DNA of 64,000 nucleotides from Microbacterium sp. SA39. Its GTDB lineage: Bacteria; Actinomycetota; Actinomycetes; Actinomycetales; Microbacteriaceae. The notes below the pieces were generated by a model. The model was given only the letters and a program-made list of their open reading frames with translations, had not been told where the DNA came from and searched no databases. Of the stretch, positions 35,883 to 44,889 are shown in pieces. The number at the start of each line of letters is the position of its first letter. Within the stretch, counting starts at the first letter, position 1. Both the position numbers and the translations under genes were made by a program. The DNA is taken from positions 62,001-126,000 of the forward strand of contig NZ_JXRU01000034.1 in NCBI RefSeq assembly GCF_000967865.1, written 5' to 3'.

Positions 35883-36713
35883 TCACCGCGCGTCGAGCCG
35901 TGCCCAGAACGCCACGATCTCGGCCGCCAGCTCCGCCGGACGCTCCACCGGCAGCAGCGTCCGAGCCCCCGCGATGACCCGGGTCTGTGCATCCGGGATC
36001 AGCGCAGCCGCCGCTTCCATCACCTCGGGCGACCATTCGCCGCGGTCGTCCCCGGCCACCAACAGCGTGGGAGCCTGGATCCGCGGCAACCGGTGCGTGG
36101 CGTCCGCTCGGTTGACGATGAACGACGTCACGGTCGCGGCGACGCTCCGCCGTGGCACCCGGGTGAGCGCGGTGTCGATCACGTCGGTCATCGCCCGGTC
36201 CTTCGCATGCGCAGGAATCAGCTGCGCATCGTGGATCACGTGCCGCAGGTGCGCGATCGGACCGAAGTGCGCGAGCACCTGGTTGGCGATGATGAGCTTG
36301 ATCCGGAACACGGGATCGATCGGCTCCACGGGTGAGCTGATCGCGATCAACGAGCGGATGCTGCGCGGGAAGAGCGCGGACACGGCCATCCCCACATGGC
36401 CTCCCCAGGCCGTGCCCACCCAGTCGACGCGCCCGTCGCCCCCCAGCTGCTCGATGATCTCCGCCCCCACCTCCGCGCATTCCTCGATCGAGCTCACCCG
36501 CGTCAGGTGCGCGCTCGCGCCGTAGCCCGGCCCGTCGAGGATGACGAGCGTGCGGTGGGCGGCGAGTTCGCGGACGACGGATCCCCAGGAGTTGCCATCC
36601 ACGAACATGCCGTGCCACAGCAGGGCGTACGGTCCCCGGCCCACGATCGTCGCGGCGATCTCGCCGAGGGAGGTGCGGAATCGGGTCTGAGGCGGTGCAT
36701 CGGTGTGTTCCAT
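35883..36713 (-). CDS. Alpha/beta hydrolase fold protein lacking catalytic Ser and His
   Basis: 276 residues. The fold is clear: LLWHGMFVDGNSW (oxyanion), LVILDGPGYGAS, nucleophile elbow, and LLVAGDDRGEWSPEVM with the acid strand. The elbow reads GTAWGG, with Ala102 where the nucleophile Ser should be, and the site of the catalytic His reads ARTLLPVERP, without His. The product is therefore probably a binding protein or a non-hydrolytic enzyme. The ATG at 36713 follows CAGTCT by six bases. It is divergent from the SARP-type regulator with a TTGCA/TGCAA inverted repeat between them. Confidence 0.82.
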   Translation of the reverse strand: MEHTDAPPQTRFRTSLGEIAATIVGRGPYALLWHGMFVDGNSWGSVVRELAAHRTLVILDGPGYGASAHLTRVSSIEECAEVGAEIIEQLGGDGRVDWVGTAWGGHVGMAVSALFPRSIRSLIAISSPVEPIDPVFRIKLIIANQVLAHFGPIAHLRHVIHDAQLIPAHAKDRAMTDVIDTALTRVPRRSVAATVTSFIVNRADATHRLPRIQAPTLLVAGDDRGEWSPEVMEAAAALIPDAQTRVIAGARTLLPVERPAELAAEIVAFWARLDAR

Positions 36714-36761
36714 GTGTCCAGACTGGCGGCGTCCGATCCAGGTCGACGTTGTCTTCTTCCC

Positions 36762-36778
36762 TTGCAACGATCGTGCAA
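36762..36778. promoter_or_regulatory. Inverted repeat between hydrolase-fold gene and SARP-type regulator
   Basis: TTGCA and TGCAA arms with ACGATCG between them (36762-36778), ten bases before the regulator ATG. A symmetric site so close to the start suggests autoregulation, probably by the regulator itself or by another repressor. Confidence 0.45.
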
Positions 36779-36787
36779 TGATGCAGC

Positions 36788-39445
36788 ATGGCCCCCGTGC
36801 ATCTGCAGCTGCTCGACGACGTCGCCGTCACGGCGGACGGGGTACGCACCGCCCTCGGCGGACCTCGACAGCGTGCCCTCGTCGCGCGGCTCGCGCTCGA
36901 TCGTGGACGGACGATTCCCCTCGACCGCCTGATCGACGATCTGTGGGACGGCGGCGCGCCGGAGATCCGGACGACGTTGCGGGCATACATGTCGCGGCTG
37001 CGGGCGACCGCGCTCGGCCCCTGGCTGAGCGGAGGCCGCTCGGGCTACCGCCTCGCCGACGGCCCTGGTCTCTCGGTGGACCTCTGGTCGCTGGAGGATG
37101 CCGTCGCCCGCGGCGCCGCCGATGACGACGTCGCCGTGCCGCACGTGCTCGCGAACTGGCACGACGCACCGCTGGGAGGCATCGGCGCGCCTCCGTTCGT
37201 CGCGGATGCGCGAGTACGCATCACCCGCGCCGTGCATACCGCTCGCTTGCAGGCCGCTCGAGCCGCGCTCGAGGCAGGACGCATCGACAGCGCTCTGCTG
37301 CTGCTGCATCCGCTGCGTGCGGCTCACCCCGACGATGAAGATCTGCTGGCTCTCGTGCGGGTGGCCGAGACGCGGGCCGCCGTCGGTGACCGGGCATTCC
37401 ACAGCCTCGCGGTGCGCGATGCGAGCGGGGAGGGGGCTACCGCCGTCCGCCCTGCGGCTGCACCGAGCCACCGGATGCCGGCGTCGCCGATGACCCGCCG
37501 GACCGGCATCCCTGGACCGATCGCCGGGATCGTGGGCCGCAGCGAAGAGCGCGCGGCGATCACCGCGGCGCTCGACGTGTCCCGTCTCGTCACCCTCACC
37601 GGGCCCGCCGGCGTCGGCAAGACAAGGCTGGCCGTCGACTGGCTCGGGACCAGTGCCGTCGCGGGCGAGGAGCACATCTGGTTCGTCGGGCTCAGCGCCG
37701 CGGCCGGTGGCGAGGTGGGGGAGAGGATCGCATCCGTCGTGGGTGCACCGGCTGCCTCCGCTCCGGGTATCGCGGCGCACCTCGCGGACCGCCGTGGCAT
37801 CCTCGTGCTCGATGGAGCCGACGCCGCGCTCGCGGAGGTGGGCGCGATCGCGACCGCCGTGCTGTCGAACGCCCGCGGACTCGCGGTGCTGTGCACCGCC
37901 CGTCGCACACTCGGCGTGCCGGGAGAGAGCGTTCTCCGCATCGATCCGCTGCCGCTCGCGGATGCGCGGGCACTCCTCGCGGCGAGGCTCCCGGGCGATC
38001 CGCTGGAGCCCGATGCGACGGATCGGCTCATCGAGCAGCTCGGCAGGCTGCCGCTCGCCATCGAGCTCGCGGCCGCGCGCGCAGCGGTCATGCCCCTGGA
38101 CGAGGTCGCCGGCTCGATGCTCCGCGACCTCCATCGGCCCGCGGAGGCGGAGTCTCCGCTGGCCGCGGCCCTCCGGTCGTCTCTGGAGATGCTCGCCCCC
38201 GACCAGCGCGACACCCTGCGCGCGGTGGCGGGCTTCACGGGTCCGTTCACGCGGGACGCCGTTGCGGCCGTCTGCGGCGAGCGGGACCGAGACAGCGATC
38301 TCGATCACCTCGTCGCCTCCTCTCTGCTCGCCGCGGAAGACAGCGCTGCCGGTCCAGCCTTCCGCGTCTCGGAGCTCATCCGCCGAGCGGCCCTGCGCGG
38401 CGCGACTCCCGATAGGGAGTGGTCGCGACGGCATCGTGAATGGTTCGCGGCACAGTCGACTCGGGCGTCGGTCGAGCTGACGGCGCAGGGCTCGGCCGCG
38501 CGCATCGCTCGGGTCCGCTCCGAATGGCCCGACCTCGTCGCGGCGTTCGACTCCGCCGTGCGCGCGGAGGACCGGGCGACGGCGGTGGCGATCGCCGGCG
38601 GGCTCCTCTGGTTCGCCGTCCGATCGGGGCGTCAGCAGGAGCTCCTCGCCCTGACGCGCAGGTCGAGCGAGATTCCCGGAAGAGCGGATGCCGCCGCCGA
38701 GGCGCAGCTCTGCCTCGCGAGAGGTTTCCTCGCCTATCAACTCGGCAGCATGCCGGAGGCCGCCGCCTGGATCTCTTCCGCACGCGAGCCCGCGGAGCGG
38801 TCCGACGATCCGGGGCTCCGCGGGCTCAGTCGGGCGTTCGCGGCGTATCTGCTCACGCTCGCTCCGCGGGCGGCGGCAGACCCCGGCAGGGAGCTGGCCG
38901 CGGCGCTGAGCGACCTCGATCGGATGCCGGATGCCGCCGCCGCGATGGTCATGCTGATCGGAGGGCAGGTGCACCGAGGGTCGCGCCACACGAAGGAGGC
39001 GATCGCCCTGCTCGACCGCGCAGAGACGCTCGCCTCGCGCTGCGGACACGACTGGGTCGCGCTCATGGCACCGGTCGTGGCGGCGAAGGTCCACCTCGAT
39101 CTGCGACAGGGGGCGCCGGCGATCGCGGCGCTCGTGCCCGTCGTGCGGCGCAGCGCGGACGAGGGTGATCCGGTGTCGCTGCTGATCGCCGCCTCCGTCG
39201 CCGCCGGTGCGGCTGCGGCTCTCGGAGACGACACGACGGGCGCGCGCATCATCGGCGCGGTCGATGCGATCGGACGTCGCTACGGGTTCGACCCGCGGGC
39301 GAACGAACCCGCCGACTTCGAGCTCTACCTGCACCGCGTCCGCGAGGGACTCACCCCGGCGGAGTGGCGCAGCGCCTATGCGCACAGTCTCCAGTGCGAG
39401 GTCGAGGAGCTCGTGGATCTCACCTGCTCGCTCAGCCCGCGCTGA
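36788..39445 (+). CDS. AfsR/SARP-type regulator with ATPase domain
   Basis: 885 residues. An OmpR-like winged helix (about 5-95, GGPRQRALVARLALDRGRTIPLDRLIDDLW) is followed by a BTAD-type helical region (about 100-210), an STAND/NB-ARC ATPase with Walker A TGPAGVGKT and Walker B GILVLDGAD, and C-terminal helical repeats (about 570-870). Such proteins control secondary metabolism or adjacent genes after binding a nucleotide and an inducer. The adjacent divergent hydrolase-fold protein is a likely partner or target. Start at 36788 is tight to the intergenic palindrome. Confidence 0.85.
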   Translation: MAPVHLQLLDDVAVTADGVRTALGGPRQRALVARLALDRGRTIPLDRLIDDLWDGGAPEIRTTLRAYMSRLRATALGPWLSGGRSGYRLADGPGLSVDLWSLEDAVARGAADDDVAVPHVLANWHDAPLGGIGAPPFVADARVRITRAVHTARLQAARAALEAGRIDSALLLLHPLRAAHPDDEDLLALVRVAETRAAVGDRAFHSLAVRDASGEGATAVRPAAAPSHRMPASPMTRRTGIPGPIAGIVGRSEERAAITAALDVSRLVTLTGPAGVGKTRLAVDWLGTSAVAGEEHIWFVGLSAAAGGEVGERIASVVGAPAASAPGIAAHLADRRGILVLDGADAALAEVGAIATAVLSNARGLAVLCTARRTLGVPGESVLRIDPLPLADARALLAARLPGDPLEPDATDRLIEQLGRLPLAIELAAARAAVMPLDEVAGSMLRDLHRPAEAESPLAAALRSSLEMLAPDQRDTLRAVAGFTGPFTRDAVAAVCGERDRDSDLDHLVASSLLAAEDSAAGPAFRVSELIRRAALRGATPDREWSRRHREWFAAQSTRASVELTAQGSAARIARVRSEWPDLVAAFDSAVRAEDRATAVAIAGGLLWFAVRSGRQQELLALTRRSSEIPGRADAAAEAQLCLARGFLAYQLGSMPEAAAWISSAREPAERSDDPGLRGLSRAFAAYLLTLAPRAAADPGRELAAALSDLDRMPDAAAAMVMLIGGQVHRGSRHTKEAIALLDRAETLASRCGHDWVALMAPVVAAKVHLDLRQGAPAIAALVPVVRRSADEGDPVSLLIAASVAAGAAAALGDDTTGARIIGAVDAIGRRYGFDPRANEPADFELYLHRVREGLTPAEWRSAYAHSLQCEVEELVDLTCSLSPR

Positions 39446-39512
39446 CGCAGGGGGAGTGCCCGAACGTGCCGTGCGACTGGCCCGCCGCCCGCCCGCGGAG
39501 GATGATGGAGGC

Positions 39513-39953
39513 ATGGCCGCCCCTCCCCGCCCCGGACTCCGGGTCACTGCGGGCGTGACGATCCCCGAGTCCGAGCTGTCCTGGCGGTTCTCCCGATCGT
39601 CCGGCCCCGGCGGCCAGGGCGTGAACACCGCGGACTCCCGCGTCGAGCTCAGCTGGGATGCCGCGCGATCCGCTGTGCTGTCACCCGTGCAGCGCGAACG
39701 GGTGCTCGAGCGGCTCAGCGCCCGTCTGGTCGACGGTGTCCTGACGATCGCGGCATCCGAGCAGCGCGCGCAGCTGCGCAATCGCGAGGCGGCGCGTGCC
39801 CGGCTCGCCGCTCTGGTCGCCGATGCCCTGCGCCCACCAGCACCGACGCGGCGACCGACGAAGCCCAGCCGCGGCTCGAAGGAGCGTCGGCTGAAGGCGA
39901 AGCAGCGCCGCACCGACGTCAAACAGCTGCGGCAGCGGCCCCGCGACACCTGA
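39513..39953 (+). CDS. arfB: ArfB-type alternative peptidyl-tRNA hydrolase
   Basis: 146 residues with the catalytic loop SGPGGQGVNT (GGQ) near residue 35 and a basic C-terminal tail (SRGSKERRLKAKQRRTDVKQLRQ) that reaches the empty mRNA channel. ArfB releases peptides from ribosomes stalled at mRNA ends. Starts with GGAGG and a GATGAT box upstream of the ATG. Confidence 0.92.
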   Translation: MAAPPRPGLRVTAGVTIPESELSWRFSRSSGPGGQGVNTADSRVELSWDAARSAVLSPVQRERVLERLSARLVDGVLTIAASEQRAQLRNREAARARLAALVADALRPPAPTRRPTKPSRGSKERRLKAKQRRTDVKQLRQRPRDT

Positions 39954-39969
39954 CCCCGGCCTGGCGCCG

Positions 39970-42048
39970 TCAGTCCTTCTCGTTACCGCGCACCAGCTCC
40001 AGCCCTGCACCGGCGAACTGTCGGATCTTCGCGTCCGGCAGGAACGCCCGTGTGAGCGCTCCGCCGATACGGGTGAGGTCGCTCTCGTCGCGGAACAGCA
40101 GATACATGGTCTCGTAGCGCGGGTGGAACTTCTGCTTGAACCGGTGCAGCGACCCGAAGCCGTAGACCGGCTCGAGCGCCTCGGCGAGCTTGTCGCTCAG
40201 GGCCGCGATCATGCCGGCATCCGGCGGATAGTCGTGTGCGAGCGGAGCGCCCGAGAGCGACATGATCTCGGCCCCCTCCTCGGAGAAAAGCTTGGCAGAT
40301 GACCCGATGAGGAATTCCATGACCGGGCCGAACCCGCCATCCCGGCGGCGCATGAGGTCGAGCGTCCAGCCGCGCACGATTCCGCCCTCGCCGTAGACCG
40401 GCAGCCAGGAGAGGAATCCGTCGACGTCGCCGTTCGGGGCGAGCGCCAGCGCGAGACGGACCTCGGGGTCCTCCGCCTCGTCGAGCGTGCCGAGGGTGAA
40501 GCGCATCTCGGGCACATCCTTCTCGCCGACCCACGCCTCAGAGATGGCACGCAGCTGCTGCTGCACACCCCACGACTCGGCCTTGAGCTGCGTCATGCGG
40601 AACGTCATCTCCTCGCGGCCCGCCCTGTTGAGCGAGGAGCGCACCGAGTTCCAGCGCTTGCCGGTGAACTCGAGACCCGTGAGGTCGACGATCGTGTCAT
40701 CCGCGACGACGATGCTCCGCCAGGTCGAGGGCACGGCAGCGAGCGTCGCGGCATCCGCGCTGAAGAAACACGGCACGAGCCCCGCCTGCTCCGCAGCGCC
40801 GATGAATCCCCTCACGGCATCCGCTCGCTCCTCCGCCGGACCGATCGGATCCGCGAGTGCCAGGGCGACCCCGTTGCGCCGCTGGTACGCGACCACTCCT
40901 CCGGGCACCCGGGCGTAGCTGTTGCCCTCCCAGGTCGACATCCACGACAGCGTCCCGCCGCCGTGAGTGCGCAGCTCCCTCTTGACGTCGTCGATGCTCG
41001 GAGCAGGCTGGATGCCGAGGGTCGATTTCCGCTTCGCCCGGAAGGCTCGACGCACCCACACCAGGTACACGAGCATGATCACCCACAGGAACCCGTTCGC
41101 GAGGGCGAGCTCGGTCTCGCCGTCCCAGCGGAAATCGAGCTGGGCCTGGCTGAACACCGTGATGAGCGTGAGCACGAGTGCGGCGAGAAGAACGTTGAAG
41201 ATGCCGAGGAGGAGCGCGAGCACCCACGCGAAGCGACGCCCGCGGCGCAGACCGTTCACGAGGACGAGGATCACGACGAGGTCGATCGCCAGGTCGATGA
41301 ACCCACCCGAGACGGGCTCGGTCGGTCCGAACGGCCCGTCGGTCGCGACGAGGGTCGTGATGATCTCGACGGCGCCGAGCACGAGGATCGCGACCACCGC
41401 GATGAGCCGCTGTTCGCGCACGGTCGTGTGCCGCACGCGCAGCGACCGGTCGACGACCAGGATCAGCAGCACGGCGAGCAGATGCTCGAGGTCGGCCACC
41501 TTGCCCCAGAACAGCATCGAGATGAACACGAAGCCGAGCAGGATCAGCCACCCGCGCACGCGCCAGGGCGGCCGGAAGAGTCCGACGGCTGCGGCGATGC
41601 ACGCCATCGTGCCTCCGGATGCGCCGACGTCGAGTGCCTGCGCCTGCGTCGCAGCCCACGCCCAGGGGAACTGCGAGAGCACGAGCAGCACCAGCGCGGT
41701 GGCGAGGATCGCGAAGAGCTGACCGACCCAGTAGTAGGCGAGGGCGACCCTCGATCCGCGCCGGAACTCCAGGTATCCCATGCCCCAGAAGCTGGAGATC
41801 GTGAAGATGTACACCCACGGCTCGTTCACGAAGAACGTGCCGGTCAGCGGGGTCCACCACTTGCCGTCGGCGAGGTTCGGGAGCCCGTAGGCCACGGTCC
41901 GGAACAGCGCGGTGTCCTCGAACGGCACCCAGAGGCCCTGCCACACCACCCCCACGATCAGGATCAACAGCACCATCGTCAGGGTGGCCGGCATCCGGCG
42001 CACGACGGAGAGCACGGGGTTCGGCGTACGCGGGGGAGCCTCGCTCAT
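39970..42048 (-). CDS. Rhomboid-like membrane domain fused to DUF2156 (MprF-type) domain
   Basis: 692 residues from the ATG at 42048. The N-terminal part (about 20-210) has the topology of a rhomboid, with Ser144 in GASGG and His189 in DLEHLL, the possible catalytic Ser/His pair. Several further helices follow, then the cytosolic DUF2156 domain (about 370-680), related to the C-terminal aminoacyl-transferase domain of MprF, which adds lysine or alanine to phosphatidylglycerol. The ATG follows TACGCT (42055-42060) by six bases. Possible membrane-lipid modification with a protease-like part; neither activity is proven. Confidence 0.8.
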   Translation of the reverse strand: MSEAPPRTPNPVLSVVRRMPATLTMVLLILIVGVVWQGLWVPFEDTALFRTVAYGLPNLADGKWWTPLTGTFFVNEPWVYIFTISSFWGMGYLEFRRGSRVALAYYWVGQLFAILATALVLLVLSQFPWAWAATQAQALDVGASGGTMACIAAAVGLFRPPWRVRGWLILLGFVFISMLFWGKVADLEHLLAVLLILVVDRSLRVRHTTVREQRLIAVVAILVLGAVEIITTLVATDGPFGPTEPVSGGFIDLAIDLVVILVLVNGLRRGRRFAWVLALLLGIFNVLLAALVLTLITVFSQAQLDFRWDGETELALANGFLWVIMLVYLVWVRRAFRAKRKSTLGIQPAPSIDDVKRELRTHGGGTLSWMSTWEGNSYARVPGGVVAYQRRNGVALALADPIGPAEERADAVRGFIGAAEQAGLVPCFFSADAATLAAVPSTWRSIVVADDTIVDLTGLEFTGKRWNSVRSSLNRAGREEMTFRMTQLKAESWGVQQQLRAISEAWVGEKDVPEMRFTLGTLDEAEDPEVRLALALAPNGDVDGFLSWLPVYGEGGIVRGWTLDLMRRRDGGFGPVMEFLIGSSAKLFSEEGAEIMSLSGAPLAHDYPPDAGMIAALSDKLAEALEPVYGFGSLHRFKQKFHPRYETMYLLFRDESDLTRIGGALTRAFLPDAKIRQFAGAGLELVRGNEKD

Positions 42049-42052
42049 GCGC

Positions 42053-42805
42053 TCAGCGTAGCGAGGGCGGCGCGCTCCCGGGGGTCGTGCGCCGGGGAAC
42101 GTAGTGCTTCCATGCCGAACGGAACCCCACACCGCCGAAGGTCATGAAGCCGGCGGCGTAGACCAGGCCGGCAGCGATGCCGATTCCCACCGCCCATCCG
42201 AACTCTCCGCCGCCGGCGACGATCGCCGAGCCGACGAGCAGCCCGGCGACACACGCGTTGACCACGATCAGCAGCATCACCGAGCTGCCCAGCAGGATGC
42301 TGACGCTCCGCCGTCGCAGGAACGAGTAGGTCAGTTTCATGCCCGCCTGATCGTCGTAGGTCGAGGCGAGGAACACGTCCTCGACGCTCGGATCGAGGTC
42401 GACGTACGCGCCGCGGAGCCGGTTCATCGCGACGACGTACATCATGTCCTCCTCCGACACATTCATCACCCGGAACTGCGTCATGAACCCGATCAGCCAG
42501 AGGAAGGCGAGGATTGCCAGCGACGCGCCTCCGAACCAGCCGGCGAAACCCGATGCCTGACCGAGGAGCCCGATGGTCACGAGTCCGGCCGAGACCAGAG
42601 TGAGGAAGATCGTGATGCGGGTCAGAACCTCGCTCTGCGCGGTGCTGCGTGCTGCGAGCAGTCCCCAGTGCTCGGTCGCCAGGATCTGCGCGCGCCGACC
42701 GAGCGCCGCATCCGACTCCCTCGTCGGGACGACGCTCTCCTCCGCGGATGCCGAAATCCGCTCGCCTTCCGGCGGGGGGTCCTCCGGCGCTGAGCGCGCG
42801 CTCAT
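42053..42805 (-). CDS. Membrane protein, unrecognised
   Basis: 250 residues: a hydrophilic Pro/Glu-rich N-terminus (1-45), two transmembrane helices near residues 68-118, a cytoplasmic loop, then two more (about 180-230) and a basic tail. No catalytic motif is recognised. Start chosen at the ATG 42805, which follows GATGAT by six bases; a TTG-started version from 42865 is less likely. It precedes the rhomboid/DUF2156 gene by four bases in the same direction, so they are likely co-transcribed. Confidence 0.75.
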   Translation of the reverse strand: MSARSAPEDPPPEGERISASAEESVVPTRESDAALGRRAQILATEHWGLLAARSTAQSEVLTRITIFLTLVSAGLVTIGLLGQASGFAGWFGGASLAILAFLWLIGFMTQFRVMNVSEEDMMYVVAMNRLRGAYVDLDPSVEDVFLASTYDDQAGMKLTYSFLRRRSVSILLGSSVMLLIVVNACVAGLLVGSAIVAGGGEFGWAVGIGIAAGLVYAAGFMTFGGVGFRSAWKHYVPRRTTPGSAPPSLR

Positions 42806-42858
42806 ACCGACATCATCCACCCGAATCCGCGTGCCCGCCACGCGCCTACACTGGAGGG

Positions 42859-43209
42859 GTGGCAAGACTACTGATCGTCGGCGGTTTCCTGGCCGCCGTG
42901 TTCTGGGTGTTCAGCATCGTCGACTGCGCTGTGCAGCCGGCGACGCGGCACCGTGGTGTGCCCAAGGCCGCCTGGATCGCGATCGTCGCACTCATCCCCG
43001 TCATCGGCGGCATCCTCTGGTTCACGATCGGCCGCCGCCGGGCGAAGGACCAGAACGTCCCTCGTGTCGTCGCTCCCGACGACGACCCCGCGTTCCTGCA
43101 GAGCATCAGCAAGACCGAGCAGGATGCCCGCATCAAGCGGCTCGAAGAGGAGCTCGCGCGCCTGGACGAGGAGACCGACGAGCCTCCTGCCGCGGACCCC
43201 CGCCCGTGA
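42859..43209 (+). CDS. PLDc_N-type small membrane protein
   Basis: 116 residues: two transmembrane helices (about 5-25 and 39-58) of the PLDc_N (phospholipase D N-terminal) family, ending GILWFTIGRRRAK, then a charged, coiled-coil-like C-terminus (DARIKRLEEELARLDEE). No PLD catalytic domain is attached. GTG start six bases after TACACT (42847-42852), with GGAGG in between. Its stop overlaps the menD start, so the two are coupled. Confidence 0.82.
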   Translation: MARLLIVGGFLAAVFWVFSIVDCAVQPATRHRGVPKAAWIAIVALIPVIGGILWFTIGRRRAKDQNVPRVVAPDDDPAFLQSISKTEQDARIKRLEEELARLDEETDEPPAADPRP

Positions 43210-44873
43210 CCTCATCGCCGGCCACGGATGCCGCGGCATCCCTGATCGCCGAGCTCGTCGCACACGGCGTGCGCGACATCGTGCTCTCGCCCGGCTCCCG
43301 CTCGCAGGCGCTCGCGCTCGCCGCGGTGCACGCCGCGAGTGACGGGGCGCTGCGGGTGCATGTGCGCATCGACGAGCGCGTCGCAGGTTTCACCGCTCTC
43401 GGCATCGCACGCGAGTCGGGCGTTCCCGCCGCGGTTGTCTGCACCTCTGGCACGGCCGTCGCGAATCTGCTGCCCGCGACGATGGAGGCTTTCCACTCCG
43501 GAGTCCCGCTGCTGCTCCTCACCGCCGACCGTCCGCCCGAGCTGCGCGGCGTCGGAGCAAACCAGGCGACCCTCCAGGAGAGGTTCTTCGACCGCTGGGT
43601 GCGGGAGCAGATCGACGCGCCCGTCCCCGGCGAGGGGGAGTGGACCGGTCTGGCCGCGCGCGCGGTCGGCGCCGCCATGGGAACGACGGATGCCGCAGCC
43701 GGGCTCCCGGGCGTCGCAGGCCCCGTCCATCTCAACCTGCCGTCACGCGAGCCGCTCTCAGGGCGGTCGCCCGGCATCGCGATCGTTCCCGGCGATGCGC
43801 CGGGTCCGGCGGCCGTCGAGCCGCACGTGCTCGAGCGCGGACCTCGCACCGTGGTCGTCGCGGGTGCGGATGCCGGACCTCTCGCGGAGGAGATCGCGCA
43901 CGAGGGCGGCTGGCCGCTGATCGCGGAGATCGTCAGCGGCGCACGCTTCGGGCGCCAGATCGTGCACGGCTACCGCGCTCTCCTCCGTCGGGACGAACTC
44001 GGCGGTCGCATCGAGCGGGTCGTCGTGCTCGGGCACCCCACACTGAGCCGCGAGGTCGCCGGCCTCCTCTCGCGCGACGGCGTCGAGGTGATCGCGGTCC
44101 GCCACGGTGGCGAGGAGCTGAACCTCAACGGGCGCACTCGTGCGGTCGGCGCCGTGTCCGTCGAGGCGGGCCCGAGCGACCGGGAGTGGCTGGGTGCCTG
44201 GCTCGCGGCCTCCGCCACCGAGGTCGTCGACCTCACCGAGCGCGCGCCCGACCCCGAGGCGCTCGCCTCGACCGACTTCTCGGCCCGGCGCGAAGCGGTC
44301 AAGGCCGAACTCGATGCCGTGCGCCGCCCGCTCGACCGAGAACTCCTCGTCGACGCGGTGTGGCGGGCGACCTGGCCGCACGATCGGCTGGTGTTCGGAT
44401 CGTCTCGCCTGGTGCGCGTCGCCGATGCGGTGCTCGGCGGCAAGAAGGTGCCGGTGCACGCCAACCGCGGCCTGGCCGGCATCGACGGCACCATCGGCAC
44501 CGCGATGGGCGTCGCGATCGCCAGTCAGGCCGGCGGCGCCCCCGGCATCACCCGACTGCTGCTCGGCGATCTCGCGTTCCTCCATGACGTCGGTGCGATG
44601 CTGCTGCCACCCGACGAGACGGAGCCCCGCGTGCAGATCATCGTCGGCAACGACGGCGGCGGCACGATCTTCGACGCGCTCGAGGTGGCGGCATCCGCGC
44701 CTCCGGCCGATCTCGACCGCGCCTTCTACACGCCGCACACCGTGATTCTCGAGCATCTCGCCCTGGCCTACGGCTGGGAGTATCTGAAGGTCACGACCCG
44801 CGCCGGTCTCGACCAAGCGCTCACCTCGCCCCGAGGCGGACGTCAGATCATCGAGGTCCCGCTGGCGCGATGA
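43206..44873 (+). CDS. menD: SEPHCHC synthase (menaquinone biosynthesis)
   Basis: 555 residues. ThDP-dependent enzyme that joins isochorismate and 2-oxoglutarate to form SEPHCHC. Contains VLSPGSRSQALALA, RVHVRIDERVAGFTALGIA, CTSGTAVANLLPATMEA and the ThDP-Mg site GDLAFLHDVGAM with GNDGGG. GTG start overlapping the PLDc_N stop by GTGA. Other menaquinone genes lie within 5 kb downstream. Confidence 0.96.
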   Translation: MTSSPATDAAASLIAELVAHGVRDIVLSPGSRSQALALAAVHAASDGALRVHVRIDERVAGFTALGIARESGVPAAVVCTSGTAVANLLPATMEAFHSGVPLLLLTADRPPELRGVGANQATLQERFFDRWVREQIDAPVPGEGEWTGLAARAVGAAMGTTDAAAGLPGVAGPVHLNLPSREPLSGRSPGIAIVPGDAPGPAAVEPHVLERGPRTVVVAGADAGPLAEEIAHEGGWPLIAEIVSGARFGRQIVHGYRALLRRDELGGRIERVVVLGHPTLSREVAGLLSRDGVEVIAVRHGGEELNLNGRTRAVGAVSVEAGPSDREWLGAWLAASATEVVDLTERAPDPEALASTDFSARREAVKAELDAVRRPLDRELLVDAVWRATWPHDRLVFGSSRLVRVADAVLGGKKVPVHANRGLAGIDGTIGTAMGVAIASQAGGAPGITRLLLGDLAFLHDVGAMLLPPDETEPRVQIIVGNDGGGTIFDALEVAASAPPADLDRAFYTPHTVILEHLALAYGWEYLKVTTRAGLDQALTSPRGGRQIIEVPLAR

Positions 44874-44889
44874 CTGGCAGTATGTGCGT

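Noticed and set aside
36503-39949. A 1148-codon open frame antisense to the SARP-type regulator and arfB
   Set aside because: Shadow frame; crosses two real genes and has Arg/Gly-rich nonsense composition.
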